A DNA stretch of 64,000 bases from JBFWUW01 sp050247075 (lineage in GTDB: Bacteria; Planctomycetota; Planctomycetia; Pirellulales; JBFWUW01): assembly GCA_050247075.1 (NCBI GenBank), contig JBFWUW010000007.1, positions 62,001-126,000 on the forward strand, read 5' to 3'. Below are positions 52,167 to 61,735 of the stretch, piece by piece. Each line of letters begins with the position of its first letter. The stretch's first letter is position 1. Made by a program: the position numbers and the translations under genes. The notes under the pieces are model-generated. The model was not told the origin of the DNA. It searched no databases and was given only the letters and a program-made list of their open reading frames with translations.

Positions 52167-54506
52167 ATGGAATCGCCTCCCACATCCTCTGGCAAGGACG
52201 TGCTTCTTTTCCGCACACTCTTGGGCGGATTGGCGTGGATGTTGCTGTTGCTGGCCGGCTGCCGTGGCGACGCTACGCCGTCGGCGGTCGCGCCTTCCAT
52301 AACGCCAGCCGCGGAGGCGGACATCGTGCGACCTCCATTCGTCATGCCGCCGCATATTTCGCCCGATTCCTCGCACGGCCGCATGTTGGATGCCTTGGCC
52401 GCCATTTCTCGCAGCGAGGAGGATGACCTGGTGCTGACGGAGCAGGCGAAAATTCGCAAATTGGGCCGGCAACTAGCCAGCCTTTCCCAGGACGCGCCGT
52501 TGTCCGAACGTGTGCAAATAGAGTCTGAGATTGGCCAGGCACAGTTGCAGGTTGGTCGCGTAGAACAGGCGATCGCCAGCCTGACGACGGCCGTCGATCG
52601 GGCTCAGTCGCCGGCATCGCCCCTGCCAGTCTCGGAACGCAATCGGTTGCTATTTCAGTTAGGAGTGGCTTATTTGCGTTTGGGCGAAACGCAAAACTGC
52701 TGCCAGCATAACACCGCCGAAAGTTGCATCTTGCCCATCCGCGGCGAAGGATTGCATACCCGGCCCCGTGGGTCGACGGAAGCCATTCGCTGTTTTACAG
52801 AGGTACTGGCCCGCGAGCAGCGAGGTTCTCCCATGTCGTTGGCTTCGGCCTGGTTGTTGAATATCGCTCACATGACCCTGGGCACCTTTCCCGACCAGGT
52901 TCCCGCGTCGTATCGGCTGCCGGCCAAAGTATTGCAGCCGCTGGACGATCTGCCACGGTTCCGCAATGTTTCACCCGACCTGGGGTTGAACACACCGAAT
53001 CTGGCGGGAGGCGCGGTCGTGGAGGATCTGGATGGCGACGGGTGGTTGGATATCGTCACATCGAGCATGGATACCAGCGGCCCGATGCGGTTCTATCGCA
53101 GCCGTGGCCAGGGGACGTTCAAGGAACAAGGTACCCTGGCGGGGCTGACTGGCCTGCTGGGCGGATTGAACATGGTCCACGCCGATTACAACAACGATGG
53201 CTATTTTGACCTGCTGGTGTTGCGCGGCGGCTGGAAAGGCAAGCATGGCCGGCACCCCAACTCTCTGCTACGTAACGAAGGAGACGGCACCTTCACGGAT
53301 GTGACTCTTGATGCGGGTTTGGGCGAGATCGCATTGCCAACCCAAACCGCCAACTGGGCCGACTTCGACCTGGATGGCGACCTGGATGTCTACATCGGCA
53401 ATGAACACGTACAGGGTGCCGGTCCCGATTTTGATGTCACCAGTCCTAGCCAGCTCTTCGTCAATAACGGCGACGGCACCTTTGCCGATATGGCTGAAGC
53501 GGCAGGGGTAAGGAATATGGCCTACGCCAAGGGAGTCGCCTGGGGAGACGTCGATGGAGACCGCTGGCCCGACCTGTTTGTATCAAACCTCAATGGCGAG
53601 AACCGGCTGTACCGCAATCTGGGGAATGGGCGGTTTCAGGACATGGCCGACATCTATGCCCTTCGGCTGCCTTTAGCATCGTTCCCATGCTGGTTCTGGG
53701 ACTTTAACAACGATGGTTCGCTCGATCTGATGGTGCACAGTTACGCCGCCAACACCCAACATGTCGCGGCGCAATACTTTGGCCTGCCCTTGGAATGCGA
53801 GCCTCCCGCGTTGTACCAGGGAAACGGACGTGGCGGTTTTGTCGATGTGGCGGCCAAAGTTGGTATCCGCCGGCCCGATATGGTCATGGGCTGCAACTTT
53901 GGCGACCTGGACAACGACGGCTGGCTGGACTGCTACTTGGGAACGGGCCGCCCCAATTTCGACGCCTTGACCCCCAGCGTGATGTACCACAACCGGCTGG
54001 GCCGTTCATTCCGCGATGTTAGCGCCGCCGGTGGCTTTGCCCATTTGCAAAAAGGGCACGGCGTGGCCTTTGCCGATCTCGATCAGGACGGCGACCAGGA
54101 CATTTTCGAGCAAATGGGGGGGGCGTATCCCGGCGACCGGTTCGGCAGCGCACTGTACGAAAACCCAGGCTTTTCCAACCATTGGCTGGTGGTGGAACTA
54201 ATCGGGCTGGAATCGAATCGGGCGGGCCTGGGCGCGCGACTAAAGTTGGATGTCACCGACAAGGGAACTCGGCGATCAATTTACAAACATGTGAACAGCG
54301 GCGGCAGTTTTGGCGGCAACCCCTTCCGACAAGCCATCGGCGTGGGGCGGGCAACCACGATTGAACGACTGGAAATCGACTGGCCGCAAACCGGCACCAC
54401 CCAGGTCATTGAGAATCTGGAGGCCGATCAAGCCGTGCGCGTCTTCGAGGGGTCCGACAGTTATTCGCTGCGCCGATTGGAAGGCCTGGGAACGCAGGCG
54501 TGGTAA
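52167..54506 (+). CDS. ASPIC/UnbV and FG-GAP repeat lipoprotein
   Basis: The 779-residue protein has a lipoprotein signal (hydrophobic run ending LLLAGC), a helical TPR-like part (about 75-250) and seven calcium-binding FG-GAP-type loops such as DLDGDGWLD, DYNNDGYFD, DFDLDGDLD and DLDNDGWLD. A C-terminal ASPIC/UnbV domain (ATTIERLEIDWPQTG) follows. It is probably attached to the outer membrane, facing outward. Its role in carbohydrate or adhesin binding is not established. The start is uncertain: a GTG at 52110 has an AAGGA eight bases upstream and would add 19 residues; the ATG at 52167 lies within a REP-like word. Confidence 0.85.
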   Translation: MESPPTSSGKDVLLFRTLLGGLAWMLLLLAGCRGDATPSAVAPSITPAAEADIVRPPFVMPPHISPDSSHGRMLDALAAISRSEEDDLVLTEQAKIRKLGRQLASLSQDAPLSERVQIESEIGQAQLQVGRVEQAIASLTTAVDRAQSPASPLPVSERNRLLFQLGVAYLRLGETQNCCQHNTAESCILPIRGEGLHTRPRGSTEAIRCFTEVLAREQRGSPMSLASAWLLNIAHMTLGTFPDQVPASYRLPAKVLQPLDDLPRFRNVSPDLGLNTPNLAGGAVVEDLDGDGWLDIVTSSMDTSGPMRFYRSRGQGTFKEQGTLAGLTGLLGGLNMVHADYNNDGYFDLLVLRGGWKGKHGRHPNSLLRNEGDGTFTDVTLDAGLGEIALPTQTANWADFDLDGDLDVYIGNEHVQGAGPDFDVTSPSQLFVNNGDGTFADMAEAAGVRNMAYAKGVAWGDVDGDRWPDLFVSNLNGENRLYRNLGNGRFQDMADIYALRLPLASFPCWFWDFNNDGSLDLMVHSYAANTQHVAAQYFGLPLECEPPALYQGNGRGGFVDVAAKVGIRRPDMVMGCNFGDLDNDGWLDCYLGTGRPNFDALTPSVMYHNRLGRSFRDVSAAGGFAHLQKGHGVAFADLDQDGDQDIFEQMGGAYPGDRFGSALYENPGFSNHWLVVELIGLESNRAGLGARLKLDVTDKGTRRSIYKHVNSGGSFGGNPFRQAIGVGRATTIERLEIDWPQTGTTQVIENLEADQAVRVFEGSDSYSLRRLEGLGTQAW

Positions 54507-54584
54507 GAATTGTCCATGCCGGAAAATCATTCCCGGCGTGGTCCTTTCATCGTGCATCCAGCCGGTCCGGCGGAAGCCATGCGG

Positions 54585-55574
54585 CTAGGCCGCGCCGCTT
54601 TGCCGTCGAGATGGGTTGCGGTACAAGACTTGGGCCAACAGCTCGGGCGAGCCGGCCGTGCCGTCGGTACGGTCACTATGCCAATCGGCATCCGTCGGCA
54701 CATGTTCGTCGTCCAGCGGCCAAGGGTCGAACGGTTCATAGCCCAACGCCGCCGACAGCTTGCCGCTGTCCATGCTGACGTTGCCGGCCCGCGGAGGCAT
54801 GGGGCCGGCCTCGCAACGCGGAATTCCCCGCAACAGGCGCGGGTCGTAACCACCCACCTTGTTCACCACCTGGGCAATCTGATACAAGCTCAGTGCCCGC
54901 GGGCCGCCAGCGTGGTACAAGCCCCGCAGTTCGTTAGCCAACATCGACTCGCACAGTTCGTTAAGGCAGTCGGTATAGGTGGGCGTGCGGATCTCGTCGA
55001 TGTACAGCGTGGCCGGCTTGCGTTGCTTGAATCGCGACTGAATCCAATCAATAGCACCGGCGTGGCCGTTAAAGCTCACACCCATCGGCAGAGAGATTCG
55101 CAGCGTGGCGGCGTCGGGCCGCATCTCGGCCAGCCGCTGCTCGGCGGCCACCATCGTCTGGCCGTACACCGTTACCGGATCGGTCGGGTCGTCCTCCACA
55201 TGGCCCCCGTCTCCCAAGCCCGAAAAGACCAGGTCGATCGACAGATGAACGATCCGCGTCTCTCTGCCCGCCGCGACCGCCAGCAAGGTCTCGACCCCTT
55301 CCACATTGATCCGCCAGGCCATCTCCGGATCGAGCTCGCAAGACTTCAAGGCGCAGTTGCCGGCGCAGTCCAACACGGCGTCAAAACGGTGCTCGTCAAA
55401 CAGCCTCGCCAAGGACTCGCCATCTTCGGCATCGCAAGCCACAATGCCCTCCCCCACCATTCGCCAGTTGTCTTTCTGGCGAATGCCAATCACCCGCCCC
55501 GGATACCGCGCGCGAAAGTAATGCAGAGCATTGTAACCCGCCACACCCGTGATTCCGGTGATAAGCAAAGACAT
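54585..55574 (-). CDS. RmlD-like sugar-nucleotide reductase
   Basis: The 329-residue protein has a short-chain NAD-binding fold beginning LLITGITGVAGYNAL, a YGQTMVAAEQ catalytic YxxxK-like region (K replaced by A), and DLVFSGLGDGGHVEDDPTD, the loop typical of dTDP-4-dehydrorhamnose reductases (RmlD). The canonical YxxxK lysine is not visible in YGQTMVA, so it may be a divergent or non-catalytic member. The start at 55574 follows a pyrimidine-rich repeat rather than a ribosome-binding site; an 18-residue extension was excluded. No rhamnose operon is adjacent. Confidence 0.75.
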   Translation of the reverse strand: MSLLITGITGVAGYNALHYFRARYPGRVIGIRQKDNWRMVGEGIVACDAEDGESLARLFDEHRFDAVLDCAGNCALKSCELDPEMAWRINVEGVETLLAVAAGRETRIVHLSIDLVFSGLGDGGHVEDDPTDPVTVYGQTMVAAEQRLAEMRPDAATLRISLPMGVSFNGHAGAIDWIQSRFKQRKPATLYIDEIRTPTYTDCLNELCESMLANELRGLYHAGGPRALSLYQIAQVVNKVGGYDPRLLRGIPRCEAGPMPPRAGNVSMDSGKLSAALGYEPFDPWPLDDEHVPTDADWHSDRTDGTAGSPELLAQVLYRNPSRRQSGAA

Positions 55575-55695
55575 GAGGAAAGGATGAAGGCGGAAAGATG
55601 AAGGCGAAAAGCTTTTAGCCGTCAGCACTCAGGTGCAAGCTGATGGTTAACGGCTCTTTCCTGAACACCGAAAACTGATTACCGAAAACTTCCCC
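55575..55695. repeat. Composite intergenic repeat, copy D (5' of the RmlD-like gene)
   Basis: It has the same order of parts as the block at 4798-4912: GGAAAGGATGAAGGCGG and AAAGATGAAGGCGAAAAGC, then GCCGTCAGC, then CTGAACACCGAAAACTGA words. On the minus strand the first part is a CT-rich tract adjoining the RmlD start codon. Confidence 0.6.
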
Positions 55696-55756
55696 TGTAA
55701 CTATTTCCATGCCATTCTATCGCTTGGTCTCCTTTTTCAAGAGGGCCTACCTGGCC

Positions 55757-56566
55757 ATGCCGACCTTTGAAAATCAATGTGTGGTGGTGACGGGTGCTTC
55801 CAGCGGCATTGGCCGCGCGTTGTGCTTGGAGCTTGCGTCCCAACGTCCCAAGCTTGTGTTGGCGGCCCGTGATAACGCGGCACTGGAGGAAGTTTCGCAG
55901 GCTTGCCAGCGGCTTGGTGCCGAAACGCTGATCGTGCCGACCGATGTGGCCCAGCCCGACGATTGCCGCCGGTTGATGGAAGCGGCCGCCGAGCGATTCA
56001 ACGGCATTGATACGCTCGTCAACAACGCCGGCATCGCCGCCTGGGCGCGGTTTGCCGAAGTGGACGACTTGGGCATTTTCGACCGTGTGATGCGCGTGAA
56101 CTATCTGGGAACCGTCTATTGCACGCATTTCGCCCTACCCCACCTCAGGCAGAGCCGCGGGCGGCTGGTGATCGTGGCCAGTGTGGCGGGGCTGGTCTCT
56201 TCCCCGATGTATTCCGCCTACGCCCCGACCAAGGCGGCCCTGTTTTCCTTTGCCGACGCGCTGCGGATCGAGCTGCTGCAAGAAAATGGCTGCGCGACCG
56301 TGACCGTGCTGGCCCCCGACTTTGTCCGCAGCGGAATCCACCAGCGGGCCTTTGACTCGCACGGGCAGGCGTTGGGGCAAACACCTTGGGACGAGAGCCG
56401 TTTCATGACTTCCGAGGACTGCGCCAAACGCATGGTAAGAGCCATGGCGAGCCGCAAACGGCAAGCCGTGCTTTCTTGGCGAGGGCGGCAGGCCCCCTTT
56501 GCCAAGGCGTACGTTCCCTGGTTGCTCGACCGCATCGTAGCCCGCGTCACGCGCGACTGGAAATAA
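55757..56566 (+). CDS. Short-chain dehydrogenase/reductase
   Basis: The 269-residue protein has the classical SDR features: cofactor loop TGASSGIGRAL, NNAG at about 95, catalytic serine in VIVASVAG and the Y-x3-K pair in SAYAPTKAAL. It has a C-terminal hydrophobic stretch (AYVPWLLDRIVARV) that may contact membranes. The start at MPTFENQ (55757) fits the family; an upstream ATG at 55709 adds 16 basic and hydrophobic residues and is possible. The substrate is unknown. Confidence 0.88.
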   Translation: MPTFENQCVVVTGASSGIGRALCLELASQRPKLVLAARDNAALEEVSQACQRLGAETLIVPTDVAQPDDCRRLMEAAAERFNGIDTLVNNAGIAAWARFAEVDDLGIFDRVMRVNYLGTVYCTHFALPHLRQSRGRLVIVASVAGLVSSPMYSAYAPTKAALFSFADALRIELLQENGCATVTVLAPDFVRSGIHQRAFDSHGQALGQTPWDESRFMTSEDCAKRMVRAMASRKRQAVLSWRGRQAPFAKAYVPWLLDRIVARVTRDWK

Positions 56567-56675
56567 GATGGCGATCGCCGATGGGTCTTGGCTGTTGCCG
56601 GGGCTGGCGTTTCAGCGGATAATCGCCACGAATCCCTGATTTTCCTTCTGGCGTTCTAGGTGAAGAGGCTGTTTT

Positions 56676-57290
56676 ATGAAATGCTGGCTGCAAGCGGCGG
56701 TGGTTGCGGCGTTGGCTGGCTCTATGGGTTTGGCGGAGGAGAATGAAGCGGTCCAGGCGGTCGTCGAGCGCGCCGTCAAGGCCGCGGGCGGAGCCGAAAA
56801 AATTCCGGCCATCGTCCATTGGAAAGAGCGCTGGTACTTGGGCGACAGCCCGGCCGCGCACGATCGAGAAGCCATCATCGGCTTTCCAGACGCGTGGTTC
56901 CAAGATGGCAAGAACATCGCCAAGGACAATGACGACCGCGCGGAGAAAGCTTACATGGTGAGTGTCTGGGCGTTACGTCCCTTGATTGACGCGGCGGCCA
57001 AGCTGGCTCTGCTACCTGGGATCGAAGTTGAGGGACGACCTGCCGACGGATTGCGAGTATCGCGCGAGGGACAGAAAGATATCGACTTGTATTTCGACCA
57101 TGAGACAGGCCGACTGGCGCGAATGGACTGGCGCAAGTACCATGTCTACTTTGAGAATTGGGGCGAGGCCGACGGCTACCACTACCCCGCGAAATCGCGG
57201 GTGCATCATCTCGACGGCGAACTCTATTTGTGGACGGAGTTCTTGGAGTTCGAGCGGCTGCGAGAATTGCCGGCCGGTTTGAAACCGTGA
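56676..57290 (+). CDS. Secreted protein of unknown function
   Basis: The 204-residue protein has a signal peptide (1-20), then an alpha/beta body with KIPAIVHWKERWYLG, DLYFDHETGRLARMDW and YHYPAKSRVHHLDGELYLW, a layout reminiscent of LolA-like or outer-membrane lipoprotein-sorting folds, though this is not demonstrated. The ATG at 56676 has AGGTGAAGAGG upstream. It stands 109 bases after the SDR gene on the same strand. No family was recognised with confidence. Confidence 0.65.
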   Translation: MKCWLQAAVVAALAGSMGLAEENEAVQAVVERAVKAAGGAEKIPAIVHWKERWYLGDSPAAHDREAIIGFPDAWFQDGKNIAKDNDDRAEKAYMVSVWALRPLIDAAAKLALLPGIEVEGRPADGLRVSREGQKDIDLYFDHETGRLARMDWRKYHVYFENWGEADGYHYPAKSRVHHLDGELYLWTEFLEFERLRELPAGLKP

Positions 57291-57390
57291 ACAGCCGCCA
57301 AGGGGATCGCTTGCCGCGTTGCAAATTCTCCGGATCGCACACAGCCACTTTTAAGACCGCAATATCAACTCAAACAGTTAGGAACATGCC

Positions 57391-58260
57391 GTGCAACTTG
57401 TCCGATATCAGGCGGCACAGGGTGAAATATGCGTGGGCATTCTGGCCGATGGCCAGGTGACGCCGCTGGCACTCTCTCCGCAATACCCCACGTTGGCCGC
57501 ATTGCTGGAAGCCGGCGACCCAGCCGCCGCCGCGCGGTCCCTGGCGGATGCGAAATCCAGGCCGCTGTTATTGGCCGACATTCAACTCTTGGCACCGATC
57601 GACCAGCAAGAAGTTTGGGCGGCTGGCGTAACGTACAAGCGCAGCCGCACGGCGCGCATGGAGGAATCTCAAGGGGCAGCCTCATTCTACGACAAGGTTT
57701 ATGTCGCGCCGCGGCCCGAGCTATTCATGAAGGCCACGCCCCACCGTGTCGTCGGTCCTGGCCAGCCCGTCCGCATTCGCTACGATGCCAAATGGAACGT
57801 GCCCGAGCCAGAACTGGCCTTGGCCATCAATTCGCGGCAAGAATTGGTGGGCTTCACCATCGGCAATGACATGAGTTCTCGCGATATCGAGGGGGAGAAC
57901 CCGCTCTATCTGCCACAGGCCAAAGTCTACAATGGCTGCTGTGCCCTGGGGCCATGCATCACCTTGGCCGATGGCGGCCCCATTGGCCCGCAGTCGGCAA
58001 TCAAGCTGGCGATTCAGCGCGGCGGACAAGAGGTGTTTGGCGGCGAGACGAGCGTTAGCCAACTTGCCCGCACCTTTGACGACCTTATCCAGTGGCTGTG
58101 CCGCGAGAACAGCTTTCCGACGGGTGTCTTTCTGCTGACCGGCACGGGTATCGTCCCCAAGGATGACTTTACACTGCAAGCCGGGGATATGGTTTCGATC
58201 AGCATTGATGGAATAGGCACGTTGACCAATCCGGTTGTACAGAGCAATCCGGTGGAATAG
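57391..58260 (+). CDS. Fumarylacetoacetate-hydrolase-family enzyme, AraD/GguC-like
   Basis: The 289-residue protein has the FAH fold: VWAAGVTYKRSRTARMEES, PELFMKATPHRVVGPG, the metal-ligand motif VPEPELALAIN, IGNDMSSRDIEGENP, and the terminal TGTGIVPKDDF. The AGVTYKRSRTARMEES opening is typical of the AraD/GguC-type group that acts on 2-keto-3-deoxy sugar acids. A role in sugar-acid breakdown is inferred. It starts with GTG at 57391 (AGGA eight bases upstream). A uronate isomerase gene lies elsewhere in the window, so sugar acids may be used by this organism. Confidence 0.82.
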   Translation: MQLVRYQAAQGEICVGILADGQVTPLALSPQYPTLAALLEAGDPAAAARSLADAKSRPLLLADIQLLAPIDQQEVWAAGVTYKRSRTARMEESQGAASFYDKVYVAPRPELFMKATPHRVVGPGQPVRIRYDAKWNVPEPELALAINSRQELVGFTIGNDMSSRDIEGENPLYLPQAKVYNGCCALGPCITLADGGPIGPQSAIKLAIQRGGQEVFGGETSVSQLARTFDDLIQWLCRENSFPTGVFLLTGTGIVPKDDFTLQAGDMVSISIDGIGTLTNPVVQSNPVE

Positions 58261-58600
58261 CTACGATGAAGTGGATATCGCCTGATTGCCAGCGTTTCGT
58301 TCAACCTTCCATGCCCAGCCGCCCCAGCCGAGAGAAACTACCTCCCTCTCCCGGTACTCCGGGAGAGGGTTGGGAGAGGGCGAGACGGCAAGACGCTCTC
58401 GATTCAACTCGGCCCTCACCCCGGCCCCTCTCCCAAAGGGAGTGGGAGAATACCGTTCGCATCAAGCCGGCAAGCCGTAGCTGTACGGCTACGGGCACGG
58501 TCGCATCACGGCCGGCCGCCAATTAGAATGGATTGCCGCGGCGGCCTTGTTTTGGTCCAACGCTTTAAGACTTGTTCTACCTTACAGCGGATACTCAACC
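58261..58600. other. Intergenic region with palindromic CCCTCTCCCGG repeats and a CCGTAG hairpin
   Basis: There is no gene here. Bases 58344-58369 hold the perfect palindrome CCCTCTCCCGG-TACT-CCGGGAGAGGG, and a related CCTCACCCCGGCCCCTCTCC follows near 58414-58440. Bases 58473-58490 form a small stem AGCCGTA/TACGGCT. These match dispersed intergenic repeats elsewhere in the window. Confidence 0.6.
58344..58369. repeat. Palindromic CCCTCTCCCGG element, copy 2
   Basis: A perfect 11-bp stem with loop TACT, the reverse complement of the loop in the copy at 11680-11705; the two copies are therefore the same palindrome in opposite orientation. Confidence 0.65.
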
Positions 58601-59794
58601 GTGAAGCGAATTGTTATCCAAAACGTCCTGTCGTTATTCGTCGCTGCCGCGGCGTTATCCGCCCCGGCAAGAGCCACTGAGCCGGCGGAAGTGCCAGGCC
58701 TGGTGGCGGAACGCCCCGCCACGGGACCAGCCATTCAAACCGACCTGGGATTCATGGTCCCCTACACCGTGACGATTCCGGGCAGCAAAGTCACGTTTGA
58801 CATGGTCCCCATTCCAGGCGGAACGTGCCGCATTGGCAGCCCCGATGGCGAGCCGGGCCGGCAGCCGACAGAGAGCCCCACGTTTGAGGCCCAGATCGAA
58901 CCGTTTTGGATGGCCCGCTGCGAAACGAGTTGGGCCGAGTACAAGCTTTACATGGCCCTGTTTAGCCCCTTCAAGGAATTTGAAACTCGCGGTATTCGCA
59001 AACCGGCCGACAACGAGGCCGACGCCATCACCTCGCCTAGCCGGCTGTACGATCCCACGTTTACCTTTGACAAAGGGGACGATCCACGGCTGCCAGCCGT
59101 TTCGATGAGCCAATACGCCGCGAAGCAATACACCAAATGGCTGAGTGGGTTGACCACGCAGTTTTGCCGTTTGCCGACGGAGGCCGAGTGGGAGCACGCC
59201 TGCCGGGCGGGCACCACGACCGCCTACTCCTTTGGCGACGATCCGGCGGAACTCGACGAGTTTGGCTGGTGTCATGCCAACTCCGGCGACGAGCCCCACT
59301 TTGTCGGCCTCAAAAAGCCCAACCCTTGGGGCCTGCACGACATGCACGGCAACGCCTGCGAGTGGGTGCTAGATGGCGGGCTGGACGATGGGTATTCCCA
59401 ACAAGCGGGCCGGCAACTTGGTTGGAAAGACGCGATAGTCTGGCCGCAAGAAGTCTCGCCCCGCATTTTGCGCGGCGGCACCTGGGATTCCGACGCGGCC
59501 GATTGCCGCAGTGCCGCGCGGCTTTACTCCGACGATCGTGCCTGGTGCGAGACTGACCCCAACCTGCCCAAGAGCCCCTGGTGGTTCACCGACGGGCCAG
59601 CCTTGGCGGTCGGGTTCCGCGTCATCCGCCCGTTGCACGCGCCGGCGGCCAGCGAACGCGGCAAGTACTGGGATGCCGATGTGGAATCGATCCGCCGGGC
59701 TGTCGCGCAGCGTATCTCCGAGGGACGGGGCGCGGCTGGCGTAGCCGATGCGGATTTGCCCGCCGCGCTGCAATCGTTGAAAAAGCCCAAGTAG
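58601..59794 (+). CDS. Secreted formylglycine-generating-enzyme-like (SUMF1) protein
   Basis: The 397-residue protein has a signal peptide (about 1-25), then the FGE-type domain: FDMVPIPGGTCRIGS, FWMARCETSWAEY, FCRLPTEAEWEHACRAG, DMHGNACEWVLDGG and RGGTWDSDAADCRSAARL. FGE-like proteins in planctomycetes are very numerous; most have lost or changed the sulfatase-modifying activity. The exact active-site cysteines cannot be judged here. The GTG start at 58601 opens a good signal peptide; the upstream 18 in-frame residues are not signal-like. Confidence 0.85.
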   Translation: MKRIVIQNVLSLFVAAAALSAPARATEPAEVPGLVAERPATGPAIQTDLGFMVPYTVTIPGSKVTFDMVPIPGGTCRIGSPDGEPGRQPTESPTFEAQIEPFWMARCETSWAEYKLYMALFSPFKEFETRGIRKPADNEADAITSPSRLYDPTFTFDKGDDPRLPAVSMSQYAAKQYTKWLSGLTTQFCRLPTEAEWEHACRAGTTTAYSFGDDPAELDEFGWCHANSGDEPHFVGLKKPNPWGLHDMHGNACEWVLDGGLDDGYSQQAGRQLGWKDAIVWPQEVSPRILRGGTWDSDAADCRSAARLYSDDRAWCETDPNLPKSPWWFTDGPALAVGFRVIRPLHAPAASERGKYWDADVESIRRAVAQRISEGRGAAGVADADLPAALQSLKKPK

Positions 59795-59819
59795 AAGTTA
59801 GCGGAGAAGCGGCCAGCCT

Positions 59820-60611
59820 TTACAGCCCCAGCACATCTTGTATGCCGTACAGGCCCGCCGGCTTGCCGGTCAGGAACTTGGCGGCGGCCAATGCACCGTG
59901 CGCGTAGCAATCGCGGTTCGAGGCCCGCACGGCGATCTCCAAGGTTTCTCCCAGCATGCCGAAGATGATCGTATGCTCGCCCGGATTGTCGCCGGTGCGG
60001 ACGGCATGGTAGCCAATTTCCCCGTGCGGACGTTCCCCCGGCCGGCCCGACCGGCCGTGCGCCTGCCCGGTCTGGCCCATCACGCCCGCGATGATTTCGC
60101 CAAACTTCAAAGCCGTACCACTAGGAGCATCCTCCTTGAAGCGATGGTGCCGCTCAATGATTTCCACGTCCACGCCCGATGGGTCGTCCGCCAGGGCTGT
60201 GCCGGCAACCGCCGCCAGTTTCATGGCCAGATTGACCGCCAGGCTCATGCTGGGCGACCATAACAGCGGTATGGTTTCCGCGGATTTCTGAATCAAGGCT
60301 TTCTGACGCGCGTCGAACCCAGTGGTGGCGATCACCAAGGGAATCTTCTGCCGCAGGCAAGATTGCAAGATAGTTTCGGCTCCGGTCGGTACGGAGAAGT
60401 CAATCACCACGTCGATCGGCACCGTCAACGCACTGGAGAGCTGAACGCCCAGTTGCCGTACGCCCGCCACGCTGCCGGCATCTTCACCCAACCGCGGGTG
60501 TTTCTCCGATTCAACCGCCGCTACGACTTGCAGTTCCTTGTCGGCGGCAGCCAGCGCAACCAGCCTTTGGCCCATGCGGCCCGCGGCACCGTGAATGGCG
60601 ACTTTGATCAT
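59820..60611 (-). CDS. dapB: 4-hydroxy-tetrahydrodipicolinate reductase
   Basis: The 263-residue protein starts IKVAIHGAAGRMGQRLV (NAD(P)-binding GxxGRMG). It has the catalytic motif IERHHRFKEDAPSGTAL with the histidine pair and lysine, and ends with FLTGKPAGLYGIQDVLGL. It reduces the cyclic intermediate in lysine and diaminopimelate synthesis. Full length, no unusual features. It stands alone; other dap genes are not in the window. It is convergent with the FGE-like gene. Confidence 0.95.
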   Translation of the reverse strand: MIKVAIHGAAGRMGQRLVALAAADKELQVVAAVESEKHPRLGEDAGSVAGVRQLGVQLSSALTVPIDVVIDFSVPTGAETILQSCLRQKIPLVIATTGFDARQKALIQKSAETIPLLWSPSMSLAVNLAMKLAAVAGTALADDPSGVDVEIIERHHRFKEDAPSGTALKFGEIIAGVMGQTGQAHGRSGRPGERPHGEIGYHAVRTGDNPGEHTIIFGMLGETLEIAVRASNRDCYAHGALAAAKFLTGKPAGLYGIQDVLGL

Positions 60612-60763
60612 GTTGATAGTTTAGCGTGGGGGACTTTTGATGTTTCATGGCGGCCGCTGACGGCCAGCTTCGCGATAGATCGTAGCTTGTTCGCTGCCGC
60701 TGGCCAACGGCTGGCAGTCAGCCCCCGGTTGATCCAGGGAGCAAACGGGCCTAGCATTGCCAT

Positions 60764-60837
60764 CTGTAGGAGGCGATTCCATCGCCGATTGGCATGGCTC
60801 AACGCTTGACGATCGGCGATGGAATCGCCTCCTACAG
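60764..60837. repeat. REP-like inverted element with 26-bp arms
   Basis: Left arm 60764-60789 begins CTGTAGGAGGCGATTCCATC and the right arm 60812-60837 is its exact reverse complement; a 22-base loop (TGGCATGGCTCAACGCTTGA plus CG) separates them. The arms match the single copies at 13618-13642 and 14366-14391. The transcript would form a long stable hairpin. It lies between dapB and the PEP hydrolase-like gene. Confidence 0.8.
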
Positions 60838-60900
60838 GCAATGGTGCCGCATTCAACGAAATAACTCTTCAATCACGATGATACCGGCGGAGTTCACGAC

Positions 60901-61731
60901 ATGGCTTTGTTTCCTCGCGACGAGATTCTGGAACGGCTGCGAAACAAGGTGGCCGCCGGCAAACCGATCGTGGGTGGCGGGGCCGGCACGGGGATCAGTG
61001 CCAAGATGTCCGAGGCGGGTGGAATCGACCTGCTGGTGATTTACAATTCCGGCCGTTTTAGAATGGGGGGCCGCGGTTCGCTATCCGGCATGATGCCTTA
61101 CGGCGACGCCAATGCCATTGTGATGGACATGGCCCGCGAGGTGATCCCCGTGGTTCGCAAAACGCCGGTGATTGCCGGCGTCTGCGGCACCGATCCCTTT
61201 CGCGTGATGAAGCTGTTCTTGCGGGACATCGACGCGGCTGGCTTCTCGGGTGTGCAAAATTTTCCTACCGTCGGGCTGATCGACGGCACGTTCCGCGCCA
61301 ATCTGGAAGAGACCGAGATGGGCTATGGCCTGGAAGTCGATATGATCGCCACGGCCCACGAATTGGGAATGTTGACCACGCCCTACTGTTTTAACCCGGA
61401 CGAAGCGACCGCCATGGCCAAAGCGGGGGCCGACATCCTCATTCCGCACATGGGGCTGACGACCAAGGGGACCATCGGGGCCTCCACGGCCTTGAGCTTG
61501 GAGGAATCGGCCAGGCGCGTACAGGCCATGCACGACGCCGCCAAGAAGGTCAACAACGATATTCTGGTGCTGTGCCACGGTGGTCCCATCGCCGAACCGG
61601 CCGACGCCCAATACATTCTTGAACATACGCATGGCATCGTCGGATTCTATGGAGCCAGCAGCATGGAGCGCCTGCCGGTCGAGCCAGCCATCCGCGATCG
61701 GGTCAAAGAGTTCACGGAGATGAAAATCTAG
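60901..61731 (+). CDS. Phosphoenolpyruvate hydrolase-family TIM-barrel protein
   Basis: The 276-residue protein resembles the PEP_hydrolase/TIM-barrel signal-transduction family: [53 protein letters not shown] and [12 protein letters not shown]. Function is poorly known; some members may hydrolyse phosphoenolpyruvate or related compounds, often in secondary metabolism or sugar-acid use. The ATG at 60901 ends the spacer with the REP-like element. Maf follows by four bases. Confidence 0.8.
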   Translation: MALFPRDEILERLRNKVAAGKPIVGGGAGTGISAKMSEAGGIDLLVIYNSGRFRMGGRGSLSGMMPYGDANAIVMDMAREVIPVVRKTPVIAGVCGTDPFRVMKLFLRDIDAAGFSGVQNFPTVGLIDGTFRANLEETEMGYGLEVDMIATAHELGMLTTPYCFNPDEATAMAKAGADILIPHMGLTTKGTIGASTALSLEESARRVQAMHDAAKKVNNDILVLCHGGPIAEPADAQYILEHTHGIVGFYGASSMERLPVEPAIRDRVKEFTEMKI

Positions 61732-61735
61732 CGAC

